Program-made: the position numbers and the translations under genes | Source of the DNA: Sialis fuliginosa | Lineage: Eukaryota; Arthropoda; Insecta; Megaloptera; Sialidae | DNA: 64,000 bases | Direction of reading: 5' to 3' | NCBI GenBank assembly: GCA_961205875.1 | Contig: OY540812.1 | Location: forward strand, 21,328,001-21,392,000 | In this document: piece by piece, positions 39,201 to 49,994 of the stretch | How positions within the stretch are numbered: position 1 is the stretch's first letter | How the letters are laid out: each line of letters opens with the position of its first letter | Notes under the pieces: model-generated | The model's database searches: none | The model's input: only the letters and a program-made list of their open reading frames with translations | What the model was told of the DNA's origin: nothing

Positions 39201-42200
39201 TGAAATCATCGACATTTTTGGTCGCTAAAATTTTTTTTAGACTTTCTCATGTATTTGATAGCAACTTTACAGGACATTTTTGAGCCTTTCGAGTGCGTAC
39301 AGAGGAACACAACCTCGTAGCGTGAAGTATGTATACGAAACTCATTTCGCATTAAGTGGAACTGGGGGGAAAATTTGGTGCCCGTTAAATGTTCCGTGGC
39401 AAAGCATGAAGGAGAAAGGCTTCCTCTAGAACCTAATATAAAAGATTAGGGCGATTTCTTTTAACGACTGCAAGTAAGCAGTATACGGTCTTACTTGACA
39501 GACTGTACCTTCTATACTGTATAACAGTTCTCCACAACCTTGTCTGCATTTGTGTTTTTTTTAATTTTTATATGATGTTAAACCTTTTCATTTTACACGT
39601 ATTGCATTCATGTATTGCCTACTGAATGCGGCTCGTCTTCTATTATATAACAATTGAAAATCCTATACTTTTTTAAATAAAAGTATTAACCATGTAACAT
39701 AATTTAAATATAAACCAAAAAAACTCTAAAATCCTTACACTGCAAAACTCCTAAATTAATTTATCAGATTACTGCAGTGTTAATGACATTAAAAAAATGT
39801 ATTCTCCCGCAGGGATTTACTATCAAGTACGGAAAACTCAAATGCCAGTGGGCTACCGCTCCGCGAAGATCCTAATACAGGACCAACGGTGGTAGGACTG
39901 ACTGCGCACGCTGTTCACGACGCCGCCGAATGTGTGGACCTTCTACGCGTCGGCTCGAGGTCGCGTATGGTTGGCGCCACACTCATGAATGCTGCATCCT
40001 CAAGGTCTCACGCTGTCTTCAGTGTCTGCATTGAGCAGGTGTCAAATGAAGGATTGAAAAGGTGAAACATAATCCTATAAATCTTAACATTGGTGCAGAG
40101 CTGCCTCACTGCTCAGTTTATTTATATCCTACAGTGTGTCCCAGGATTCTAATTTAATTTGAATCGAAGAATGAAGCAGATAATTGTAAAAATGGGAATG
40201 CTACAAATTTGTAATAAATCCTTTAAAAAACTATTTCGTTCCAGGGGCAAACTAAACCTAGTAGATTTAGCGGGAAGCGAACGCCAAGCACGAACCGGAG
40301 CTGCTGGTCTCCGTCTACGTGAAGCCGCGCGTATAAATCTCTCCCTAAGCGCTTTGGGTAACGTCATCGCCGCCCTAGCCGACGGACCCAGTAACCACGT
40401 GCCTTACCGGGACTCGAAATTGACACGACTACTTCAGGACTCTCTGGGAGGTAACACACGCACACTGATGGTAGCGTGTATCGCACCTGGTTCTGACAGT
40501 CACGAGGAGACGCTGTCCACGTTGAGGTACGCGTCCAGAGCGAAGAGGATACGTAACAGGCCTATCGTCAACGAGGATCCTCAAGATGCTAGACTACGCG
40601 CTGTGCAGCAGGAAGTTTTGCAGTTGAGAGCTTTGCTGGAAGCCACGAGACGATCTGCTCCAGAGTATGTAATTATTAGAAAAGCTACACAAAAGTTTTC
40701 TTTGTGTCTATTTCCTTGTAGGATTTTTAACGGGTTTTCTTGCCCAAACAGTCACACTAAAAGTTGATACTCGTCAGTGGCGTCACTAGGGTTGGTGTCA
40801 CCCAGTGCGGTAACTCATGGTGTCACCCCCCTCTATTTTCTAAGCCATCAATAAAAAAAATCTGAAAAAATTCCAGGATTAGCTTTTAATTAGTACATTC
40901 ACTGAAAATTATAACGAACACTGTTAAAAATATTTTGGACTGAAAAGTGAACTCACACTTTTTCCCACTTACCCCATTGAGTGGGGTGTCATTTATTGAT
41001 AGGTCTCCTAAAATACAATAAAAAATTTTGAAATAACTCTTTTTTTATAAATCGTTGTGAGAATGACTACAGAAAGTGCAGTGTGCATTAATAGCCGATA
41101 ACATTTTCACCGCAAAATGAGTGCAAAATTACTATAAGGCCGTAGTATCAATAAATAATTGATTATAAATTAAAAAACATAGGTACACCAAACTATTGCT
41201 ATAAATAGACAAAATTTGAAACCACGATAAATTGCAGTTTTCCGTTTCCTGACTTTTTTCCCGATAACTTCAGAACACCTAAGCTACAAATCTATATTAA
41301 ATATAAAGCGTGGGGAAGCGTGGGTGACTGCCAAATGTCTCGGTGAACTTGAAAAATTTTCTTTTCTCCCTTATTTTATTGTTCAATTAATTAATCGTTA
41401 ACTGAATCGTATAATTAAAAACGTAAAATTGTCCTAAAATCTCCATAAGATGAGCTTTTCAGAAATGTATAATACATTATACATATTCCTACAAAGTTTT
41501 ATAGAAAATTAACTTTTAAAGTGATGAAGCGAACAGGTTTGAATTGAAAATCCACAAAAATAATGAACAGTAAGGCTTCAAAAATAGTCTTTTTACATAA
41601 AATTATGTGAAATTCCTGCATTATAGTAAAGAATAAAGATTGACCATTAATCTAATAAATAAAATTAAAATATAATGTATGTAGGGACTTTAGTAAAAAA
41701 CATTTATGATATGTTGTTGTTAATAAATTTTGCATAGTGCGCTGGGCCGGCTGAGGTGAAACAATGCATAAGAATAATTTCATGGAGTGACAGAATCGTA
41801 GATAGTGATATTTTGCATTTGGGTGTCACCCCTTGTGATGGTGTCACCCGGTGCGGTCCGCACCCCCCGCACCCCCCTAGTGACGCCACTGATACTCGTT
41901 TCCAATAAATTACATAACTCATTTTATCCTTCAGTAACCAACAATTAAAATTGCTAAAGGATACAATACAGTACAAAAATACATATTTTTTTATAATAAT
42001 TACATTTTATAATTATACTAACTGTGCCCGTGGCTTCGCTCGCGTGGACAACGGAATTATTATTTAGAATTAGTACAAACACGATTAGTTATTATTGTAA
42101 TAATAACAATAACTAATCAACACCTTAATTACCTAAAAAAAAACGAATCAGAACATAAAGTACAAATATCGCTTCCTCCTGCCCTACACGGCTCTTTATG

Positions 42201-45200
42201 TTACATGTTGTTACCGTATAGCGCGCTGGCTGCAAATTTTTTTCCGGCTTGATTTACTATTATCGTCACTGCTTATTCCTTATGTAACCTAACGTAACAA
42301 AATATATCCTATAACCTGGCCAGAGAACATATTTATGATTTTTTTTTAAACAGGTAAATCGGATAAGTGGTTCTCGAGTTATAAGTGCACTAACGGACGG
42401 ACAGACAGAGAGACGTTGAGCTTTTATATATTAGGTACCTATTAAATAATTGTCATTTATTTATCTATCCTGTTTATTAAATTAAATAATGTATGTTGAA
42501 AAATTCGGAGGGGGGGTCTGACCTCGAACACTCTCCCAAGGATGAGCACTGTATATAATCATACATATGTTGTAGTTTAAGATCCCTTCCACGTAGGATA
42601 AATTGATATAAAATATAATTTACTAATCATGGATCTTTTAACAGTTTGTAGTTTGAAACAGAGGGATCCATACAACAATTTTTTTTTGTCACTGACTCAT
42701 TAAAATTTAAATAAATGCAACTCCAATAGTTCTATATTTTATATTTAATGTAGCCACATCTTTTTTAATGTCCCATTGTGATATTTGCATTAAGGCTCTA
42801 AGAATCTACTACGTTACTGGCTATGTAGTAAAACGTTGGGAAAATATTATAAAATAATATATTTTTATTTTGTATTATTCATTATAGATTTTTTTTTCAG
42901 TGCAACGCTCACAGATCCAGAAACAGTAGACGAACTTCAAAGGCTGCGAAGTCAGAATGAGCACCTTTTAACAGAGATGAGTAGACTGAAAGGTGTAGCA
43001 CCGCCTAGCACTGCACCTCAACCACCCTCATCGCTAGTTACACCTGAAGAAATACTTAACAGGTATAAGTGATATTAAAAACCTAACAATTAAAATCGTA
43101 ATAAAATTATATCTACTTACATAATGATATTTCTTCAGATTGCAGACGTTAAAAGCAGCCGTGATTGGTGGAGAGCGAGCTAATGATGTTAAACTTCGTG
43201 AAAAACGGAAAAAGATGAAACAAGTAGCTGAACAAAGATTAAAGTAAGTATGATATTTTTACCTACCTATTTGTTTATTTATACTACTTTACATTAGTTA
43301 TTAAACACTAAATTAGTAGTATAAATTATTATTTTCATGCAATGTGGATCTTGGCTTCTGGGTATAAGCCGCGTCAATTTGGTCGTGTTATCGACGTAAC
43401 TATCTTCAGGACTCTTCTAAAAGAGCATTTTAGAAGAGCCGTGAAGATGTTGACTGCAATATGTGACGAAACGTTGAGAAACCAAGATTCAAATCCAGAT
43501 CACCATTGAAGCCTCAAAACTTGTATTTTCATGCAATATTTTTTGCTATTGCCAATAACAAAAATACATCTGTCAAGTAAATGCACAGAGCTTCCTCGTT
43601 CTAAATTCACCAAAGGTAGTTAATTTATTGAACTTTTTAAATAAAAACCGATTAAGTGTTCATTTAATTTAATTTAATTTTTAAACAATTTTGCTAAAAA
43701 AATATTAATTCGAAATTTTCTTAAGACACCTGATTATGTTTTAGTATATTTTTAATTTTTTAACAATTTCAATCTAAATCTAAATTTATGTAAACGTTAA
43801 AATGACATTTAAAATGTCAAAGTAAATATCAATTTTAAAAAACAAAACACGATTTTTTAAAGCAAATTGAGATGAATCTTTGTAAGAGAATATTTTACAA
43901 CAAACGTTGTAGACCTACATTATACGAAATTGAATGCTCTACAAAAAAGATTCCATAAAATTTTCACGTAACATTTGAAATGGGACCGTCCTCATGTCAG
44001 ACCCAACCATCCAATCAAGTTTCATTAATATCGGTTCAGTGGTTCATCAGTTATGCGTATGATAAAGATTAATGGGACAGACATGGAACGAAAAGTGTTT
44101 GTCTTGACCTGAAAAGAAAAGATCAATTTAAAATTTTGAAATCGGAGAACAATTTCTTTGTCTCATTTCAAAACAATCACAAAGCTTCTCGTATCTTCGA
44201 TATTGCGAGGAAGCAATCGACAAGTGCAAGTTGAGAATCGTACCGTATAGTTTTTCAATTTATGCGATTGCGTTAATTTAATTTGATTTTAACAAAATTA
44301 AGAACTTAATAGTTCCTCTATTAAAAATAAGATGGCTCTAAATGTATTATATATTTTCATAATATTCTAATATAGAATTATTTTTGAAAAAAATACGTGT
44401 GTGGTGACTAGGGTTTGCAATCCCGCATTCCCGCGGGATCCCGCACGTTTTGGAGATCTGCGGATCCCGCACTTTCAGTGGGGGATCCGCGCGGAATTTT
44501 TGAACATTGAATTTGTAGGTCGCGTGCGTTTTGAATACTTTTAAAGCGAAAATAAAATTAAAATTTAATACACAAAATTCTATCTACACGATATTTTTTT
44601 ATCAGTATTATCCCTAAAATACAACCTTAAATAATGATATTTAGTGGTTTAGTTTTACGTGACATACCGTATATACTAGGATGTTTTTTTTAATTTATTT
44701 TTATTTTTATTTTTTCGTCCCGCTAGCCTATGTTTTAGCTTTGGATCAAAAGTTTATTGTCCCAAAATTTCAGACTCATAGATTAAACCTGTGGACGGCG
44801 CAAACCGAGTCATTTTCCCATTTGATTAACATGGGAAAAATTACTTTTTTACTTATGCGTGAATATCTCGTTGAAAAATTAATTTATTTTAATTTCTTAC
44901 AGCAGCATATCATAGAGAATTAAATTTCTTACAAAAAAGATCCCAAGTGCTCAAATCATAGATCGAATATTTTTAAAGATATGTTCGTTTAAACATTATC
45001 ATAAAAAGTAAAATCCAATTTTTATGATAATTTTTAAACAAACATTTCTTAAAATTTATTGGATTTATGAATTGAGCACTTAATTCTCTACAAAATATTG
45101 CCTTGAGAAATTTTCAAAAAAAATTGTTTTCAACGAGATATTCACGCGTAAGTAAAAAAGTAATTTTTCCCATGTTAATCAAATGGGAAAAAGACTCGGT

Positions 45201-48200
45201 TTGCGCCATTCACAGGTTTGACCTATGAGTTTGAAATTTTGGGACAATTAACTTTTTTTTTGTTAACTAAATAATAGTAACTTTAAGTATGAATAACAAA
45301 ATTTTTGGAAAAACTGCGGGATCCCGCGAGATCCCGCGGGATTTGAGGATTTCCCGCAAAATTCCCGCGGGAAAAAAAAGTCTGCGTGATTGCAAACCCT
45401 AGTGGTGACTACTTTTAATTTTATTGTGATCTCGATATCATTTTACACATTTCCAAAAATTTTCATATTTTTCTCGTTGTCACTTTCAGAGCAATATCGC
45501 TGTCACAAAAATTTCCTTATACCTAATCTTAATCATATAGGTACTTACAATTAGATGATTATTAATACATATATATTTTTTTATTACAGAGCAGTAGCTC
45601 AAGCTCTGGCCCACGTCGAGCAAGAAGAGGCCCGCGCGCAGCTCGAAGCCCAGTACGCTGGAATCGCTCAGGCACTTGACGCACGCGCCGAGGCGTTACG
45701 CAAGGCGCTTCGGCGTGCACGCGCGGCTGAACGCGAAGCCGCCGATCTACAGCGCGAGCACCAAGCTGAGCGTGCGGAACTGTTAGACACCGTGCGCAAA
45801 CACACGCGAGCAGCGCAGCTAGATACGCAGCTGGCGGACGTACTAGCGCGCAGGTGCGCTATCGACGCAGAAGCGGTTAGGGCGCAGGCCGAATGGAGCG
45901 ATGATCTGCAGAGATGGAAGTTACCGCAGCTTTTGCAGGTGTGATGAAAAATCATATATGTTACTATATAATGAACTCATTTATGATAATAAATTACGTG
46001 ATGTTTTTAATTTCTGGCACTTTAATTCAAATGACACTATATTAGGCCATTGAGGTATAGGCTCAAGAAATCCCAAATATTTTCATACGAATTTATAATA
46101 ATATAATATTAATAAGGGAACATCTATAAACCACATAACGCTTTTTTTTAGAATTTTTGGGCCCCCCTTCAACTCTTTTCCCCACGTAACTCCATTTAAA
46201 GAATAGCTATTGACCCCCCTCCCCTATGCCAAATGTTACGTAACGTAGTTACCATATATTATTAATTATTATATTACAATAATTGGTATGTAACAATAAA
46301 AAGTTTGATTGTTGCAAGTTTCATACATTAGGTATTTAGTTTGCATTTTTGTGTTATTTTCTACATATTTAGTTTGTCAGTTATCATTACCAACTCCCTT
46401 TTACACGAGTTTAAATATTTTAGAAAAAACATTTTTTTAGTAATATTCAAATTCTTTGATCTATATCTTGTTCTAAATAATATTGATAATTTTTATAAAC
46501 TATTTCAGCATAAAGCAAACATTATAATATAATAAATATGGGTTAATCGTCCAAAAAGGTTTTGTTTTTATTTCTATGAAAGAATTAAGAATATTGCGTA
46601 ACCTTTAATATGACCTCCGCATCCTTCATGTAACGTAATTTAGACCAATTTAGACAACAGAAGTGTACTCTCCCTCCAGAAACGTCGCTAAGGGGGAGGG
46701 GTGACATCTGGGGCGGAAATCGACAGTCGTCAAAAAAAATCAATAGGTTTTATTATTTTTTACACATTAGACGGGTAAAACTGTAATTTTTTAACGAAAT
46801 TTTTTTTTTTTTTAAATAAATTGGATGCTTATCATTTTATCAATCACACCCCTTATAGACTTTCAATCACCAAAAAAATTATTTTTACACATTTTACTCC
46901 CTGGAAACTTAAAATAACCAAGAAATAAGGTAAATAGGCATTATTTTTTAACATATTACACGGATGTCAATCTACTGATGGTGACACCCGGGGCAACCCC
47001 CCCCCCCCTCTAAAAGAGTTACTTGGTTTAAGGACGTTCCCTAATATTGATTAAACTTTAATTTAATTCAGGCAAAGTCTAACATAAACGTTTTTAGATA
47101 CGTGAACGCCTACCTCCAGCCGCACCACCCCATAGAGATAATCACCACCACACTGGTACGATGGACGCTGAAGGCTACTTCAAACCGCGAATGAGAGCTG
47201 CGCAGTTATTACTAGAGCGAACGCCACCACAATATGCATCTGCACCTGCAGTTCTCGGCGGTGGTGGTGGTACCACATCGCCTGCACGACCACAAGGATT
47301 GGCTACTCTTTGGCTTACAGGTAATATTTAAATTACAGTAAATTAAAATATCCTGTTCGCGCAACCTAGCGAATTTTTTTGGTAATGAAAAAAATAAGTA
47401 AATGTGTAAAATTATTAGGCGCTGATTTTTTTAAAATTATTTATTGTTTATTAACTTTTTACTCTACATAATAAATATAAAAATTAAACCTTGGAATTCG
47501 AACTAAAGACCCTTGGTTTACAAGATATATTTTTTTGTAAATTTTTAAATATCAACCAAACGATACTTTATATTAAAAAGTATTAGTATTAAACACGTAT
47601 TAATCCGATTATAAAATTTGTATTTGTCTTGGCCTGAAATGGAAAAATCGAGTGAAAATTTTGAAATGGGAAAACAATTTTTTTTCTCTTTAAAAAACGA
47701 TCGCAAAGCTTCTCGTATCTTCGATAAAAAAAAACTCATAACAAAGATAGCTACAGCACATTTTATTAATTATTGAATAAAAATCACAATTGCCATGAAA
47801 AACTAAAATATGTTTGTTAGTCGAGATAGACGTCAGCCAAAACTATAAACAATCACTTGAGTGCAATATTAAATTAAAGTCAAGTAAGCTTTGGAAAAAA
47901 GAATGGTTGATGTTAGAAATTTTTTAATTTATTAAAATTCGTAGCTTATTTTGTTAATGTATAACAACCAATATAACAACAATGTCGGTTTTAGGAAGGG
48001 AGATTGGGCGACCGCCCGGGGTGCCAGTTTAGAAGGGGCGGTGGACGGCCACATGGAGAAATACTTAACATAAATTCTAGAAGATTTTTTTTATTTAAAA
48101 AACAATCACAAAGCTTCTCGTATCTTCGATATGACGAGAAAACAAAATTAATAATTTCGGAGCAATTTGGGATCAATAAATATTGCAAATATGAGTAGCT

Positions 48201-49403
48201 ATGTGATCGTTTAAAAAAAAGTAGTTCTCCGATTTCAAAATTGTCACTTGATATTTCCGTTTCAGGTCATTTTTAATTTTTATTCTATTTCTTCAGAATT
48301 CATTGTGTGTTATGAAATTTGATAATCGGTTTAGTATTAATAAAATAATAATATATAATAATAATAATAATTCAAAAATCGATTTTTCGATTAAATCGAA
48401 TCGAGATCGGAAACCCTAAATTTAAATTATTAATTAGTGTAGATTTGGACACCCCGTATCAACCATTGGACGGTAAGTGGTAAGTCCAATAAGATATATT
48501 TTTCCGCAAAGTCGTGGGGCCCGTAGCATTTGCTACTCCTGCTATGTTGTTAATCCGGCACTGTACATTCCTGGTCTAAATAATCATTGGTTGATATTGG
48601 AAATCGATAACACGTATTAATACTAAACCGGGTATTTAATTACTGTATCACAATGGCTTCTCAAAATATTAAATAAAAACTAATTTTAAACGAAGAGTTT
48701 TCGGGCACGTTCATATGAACTTTTTTGCTTGAAATATTTTTCTCGATCAACTGTTCATGTTTGTTTCACCTGATATACAAACACAGTGGCGTAGCTAGAA
48801 GTTGGCGAAACCGGTTCCCGACGAAGGCGCAAGTCCTGGGGAACGGCAAAATTGGGCAGGAGATTAAAAAGTGAAATGAGGGAAACAAAAGGTCTTCAGA
48901 AATTGAAAGAGAATGAAAAAGTAATTTTTAGGGTCGGCAAAATCGTCATGACAACAAAATAAAGTCTTCGATTACAACAGGGGGGGGGGTGCTATTTTCA
49001 GTTATCGTCGGGGGCGCAGCGACCTCTAGCTACGCCACTCGAGAACATGTTTGATGAAGATACCTATATAGTTTTTTTCCAAAGTTCTGCTATGACAGTG
49101 ATAGTAAATACAATTCCCTTTGGAAAATTCGCTACTAAATATTTTTAATTATGGTATAGAACGGTAACAATCAATTAAATATTGTATTTATAATATCCGT
49201 TTTTATTATTTATTGTTTTCATTGTTGTTTGATTCAAATAACAAATACGGTTTAATTAATACGATAAATTAATGCTATATACTATTTTAACAGGAGTGTC
49301 AGCATCTCCAGAACCCTGCTCAAGAAGACCATTAAGACTGGACGCGCTACCCAGCTTAGAGCATCGGAAAAAGAGTAAACTCAACACCTTGGAACTAATG
49401 TGA
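36203..49403 (+). CDS. KIF17: Kinesin-2 motor, KIF17/OSM-3-like (9 exons)
   Basis: Exons are 36203-36363, 38136-38429, 39813-40061, 40245-40664, 42901-43062, 43139-43243, 45590-45938, 47098-47320 and 49294-49403, all GT-AG and in phase, giving 690 residues. The motor domain spans about 13-350: P-loop [10 protein letters not shown] at 94-103, switch I NAASSRSH at 211-218, switch II DLAGSER at 242-248. The neck reads [13 protein letters not shown], as in kinesin-2. A helical, Arg/Ala/Glu-rich coiled coil follows (about 430-580) and ends near W-K-L-P, matching the layout of the KIF17/OSM-3 stalk ([16 protein letters not shown]). Residues 581-690 are Pro/Gly-rich and diverged. Kinesin-2 of this type is a homodimeric plus-end motor for ciliary (intraflagellar) and dendritic transport. 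It is shorter than mammalian KIF17 (just over 1000). AATAAA is at 49502. The start follows a splice acceptor, so a 5' non-coding exon is expected. At least five of its introns hold transposons. Confidence 0.93.
37113..37831. mobile_element. Non-autonomous Helitron-like element
   Basis: It starts TCTATATATAAAAATGAATG and ends with a small hairpin (CCCGGGTAACAACGGG) and then CTAG followed by T, the layout expected at a Helitron 3' end. No Rep/helicase frame is present. Inside, at about 37740-37795, a GTGGGCATGTTGG word is repeated about four times. A related 3' end finishes at 10551. It lies in kinesin intron 1. Confidence 0.55.
38674..39505 (-). pseudogene. Decayed Tc1/mariner-type transposon
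   Basis: The ends CAGTCTGTCAAGTAAGA and TCTTACTTGACAGACTG are inverted, with TA on both sides (38672-38673 and 39506-39507). The minus strand holds remains of a Tc1-family DDE transposase C-terminus: the DNDPKHRS motif, a degenerate SPD-N-IENV stretch, then KRKL-like and [16 protein letters not shown] sequence. Internal stops (for example just before DNDPKH) and frameshifts mean it cannot make a transposase. It lies antisense in kinesin intron 2. The + strand frames over it are shadows. Confidence 0.85.
40775..41891. mobile_element. hAT-like element with perfect 8-bp TSD
   Basis: The ends CAGTGGCGTCACTAG and CTAGTGACGCCACTG are exact inverted repeats of 15 bases. The octamer ATACTCGT flanks both (40767-40774 and 41892-41899). 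GGTGTCACCC words follow inside each end. There is no transposase in its 1117 bases. It lies in kinesin intron 4. Confidence 0.9.
42021..42436. repeat. Dispersed repeat with GCTTCGCTCGCG head
   Basis: It begins ACTGTGCCCGTGGCTTCGCT and ends near an ACGGACAGACAGAGAG tract and TTATATATTAGGTA. Sequences of this layout are common interspersed repeats in insect genomes; the class cannot be fixed from one copy. Confidence 0.4.
44409..45401. mobile_element. hAT-like foldback element with perfect 8-bp TSD
   Basis: The ends TAGGGTTTGCAATC and GATTGCAAACCCTA are exact inverted repeats. GTGGTGAC flanks both (44401-44408 and 45402-45409). Next to each end are clusters of GCGGGATCCCGC words. An inner inverted pair (about 44755-44960 against 45040-45260, sharing CGGTTTGCGCC-like and CATGTTAATCAAATGGGAAA sequence) makes most of the element a foldback. 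It lies in kinesin intron 6. Confidence 0.9.
46678..47025. mobile_element. Decayed element related to that at 10.0 kb
   Basis: CGTCGCTAAGGGGGAGGGGTG on the left and GGTGACACCCGGGGC on the right resemble the ends at 10004-10340 and 40775-41891. Inner phrases AATCAATAGGTTT and TTTTACTCCCTGGAA are shared with the 10 kb copy. The boundaries are approximate. It lies in kinesin intron 7. Confidence 0.5.
48784..49039. mobile_element. hAT-like element with CAGTGGCGTAGCTAGA end
   Basis: The left end CAGTGGCGTAGCTAGA pairs with the right end CTCTAGCTACGCCACT. The right terminal base and the target duplication are not conserved. It has a G10-like run inside. It lies in kinesin intron 8. Confidence 0.6.
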
Positions 49404-49501
49404 TCACTTCGTGTGTTGTTTATGTGCATTAAAACGTGTGATATTTATTAACTGTAATATATTTTTCAGAGTTATTTTTATATAAAAATATATATAATTC
49501 A

Positions 49502-49507
49502 AATAAA
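49502..49507 (+). terminator. Poly(A) signal of the kinesin gene
   Basis: AATAAA lies 98 bases after the stop codon and is followed by GT/T-rich sequence. It leaves less than 500 bases to the next gene's start codon. Confidence 0.55.
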
Positions 49508-49836
49508 ATGTGTATTTTTATTGTGTTTCATAATTTATTAATAATTTCAGGTGTAATGTATAAAATACCATAAAATATATTTGTATTTTAACATATATTT
49601 ATTATTCTGTGCATTAAACTAATTTTTTAAATTAATTTTTAATATAAGATTTATAAAATAATTAAACAATAAAATTTTAAGTGCATTATATTGAGTCTAT
49701 AATCACATATTTATCATGCAAATAAAGATGTAATAAAATTAAATTTCAATTTTAATTGCAAATTATATCAATAAAAGATAATACTTGATAATACTCCACT
49801 GAACATTATTTAAATGAAATATTGAAAGATAGAAGG

Positions 49837-49841
49837 TCAGT
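49837..49841 (+). promoter_or_regulatory. Possible initiator of the ZAD zinc-finger gene
   Basis: TCAGT, the arthropod initiator core, lies 158 bases before the start codon. GC content rises just downstream. There is no TATA box at the expected distance. The motif is short, so chance is possible. Confidence 0.3.
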
Positions 49842-49910
49842 GCATTTGTGCGACAAGGAACGCTATAGTAGCGGTGCGTAAGAGCAACAAAAATAAAAGA
49901 AGTGAGGCAA

Positions 49911-49967
49911 ATGGCTGACATGAAGTACGTTGGAATAATTGTATGGAGTAATCGGAGCTGTTTTTAA
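49911..49967 (+). other. Upstream ORF (18 codons) in the ZAD gene leader
   Basis: ATG 49911 opens an 18-codon frame (MADMKYVG...) ending in TAA at 49965-49967, 27 bases before the main ATG. It holds a second in-frame ATG at 49920. The AGGCAAATGG context is moderate. If the leader starts near 49839 as inferred, ribosomes meet this frame first, which could lower translation of the transcription factor. Confidence 0.4.
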
Positions 49968-49994
49968 AAGTTTTCTTGTGTATTCAATACAACA

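Noticed and set aside
40149..40367. Arg-rich minus-strand frame
   Set aside because: Antisense of the kinesin motor exon that encodes switch II.
43380..43510. Hairpin with a 13-bp stem in a kinesin intron (GGACTCTTCTAAAA arm)
   Set aside because: A single imperfect inverted repeat inside what looks like an old retroelement fragment; not distinctive enough for a separate claim.
45668..45955. Ser/Ala-rich minus-strand frame of 95 codons
   Set aside because: Antisense of the kinesin coiled-coil exon, caused by its GC-rich codons.
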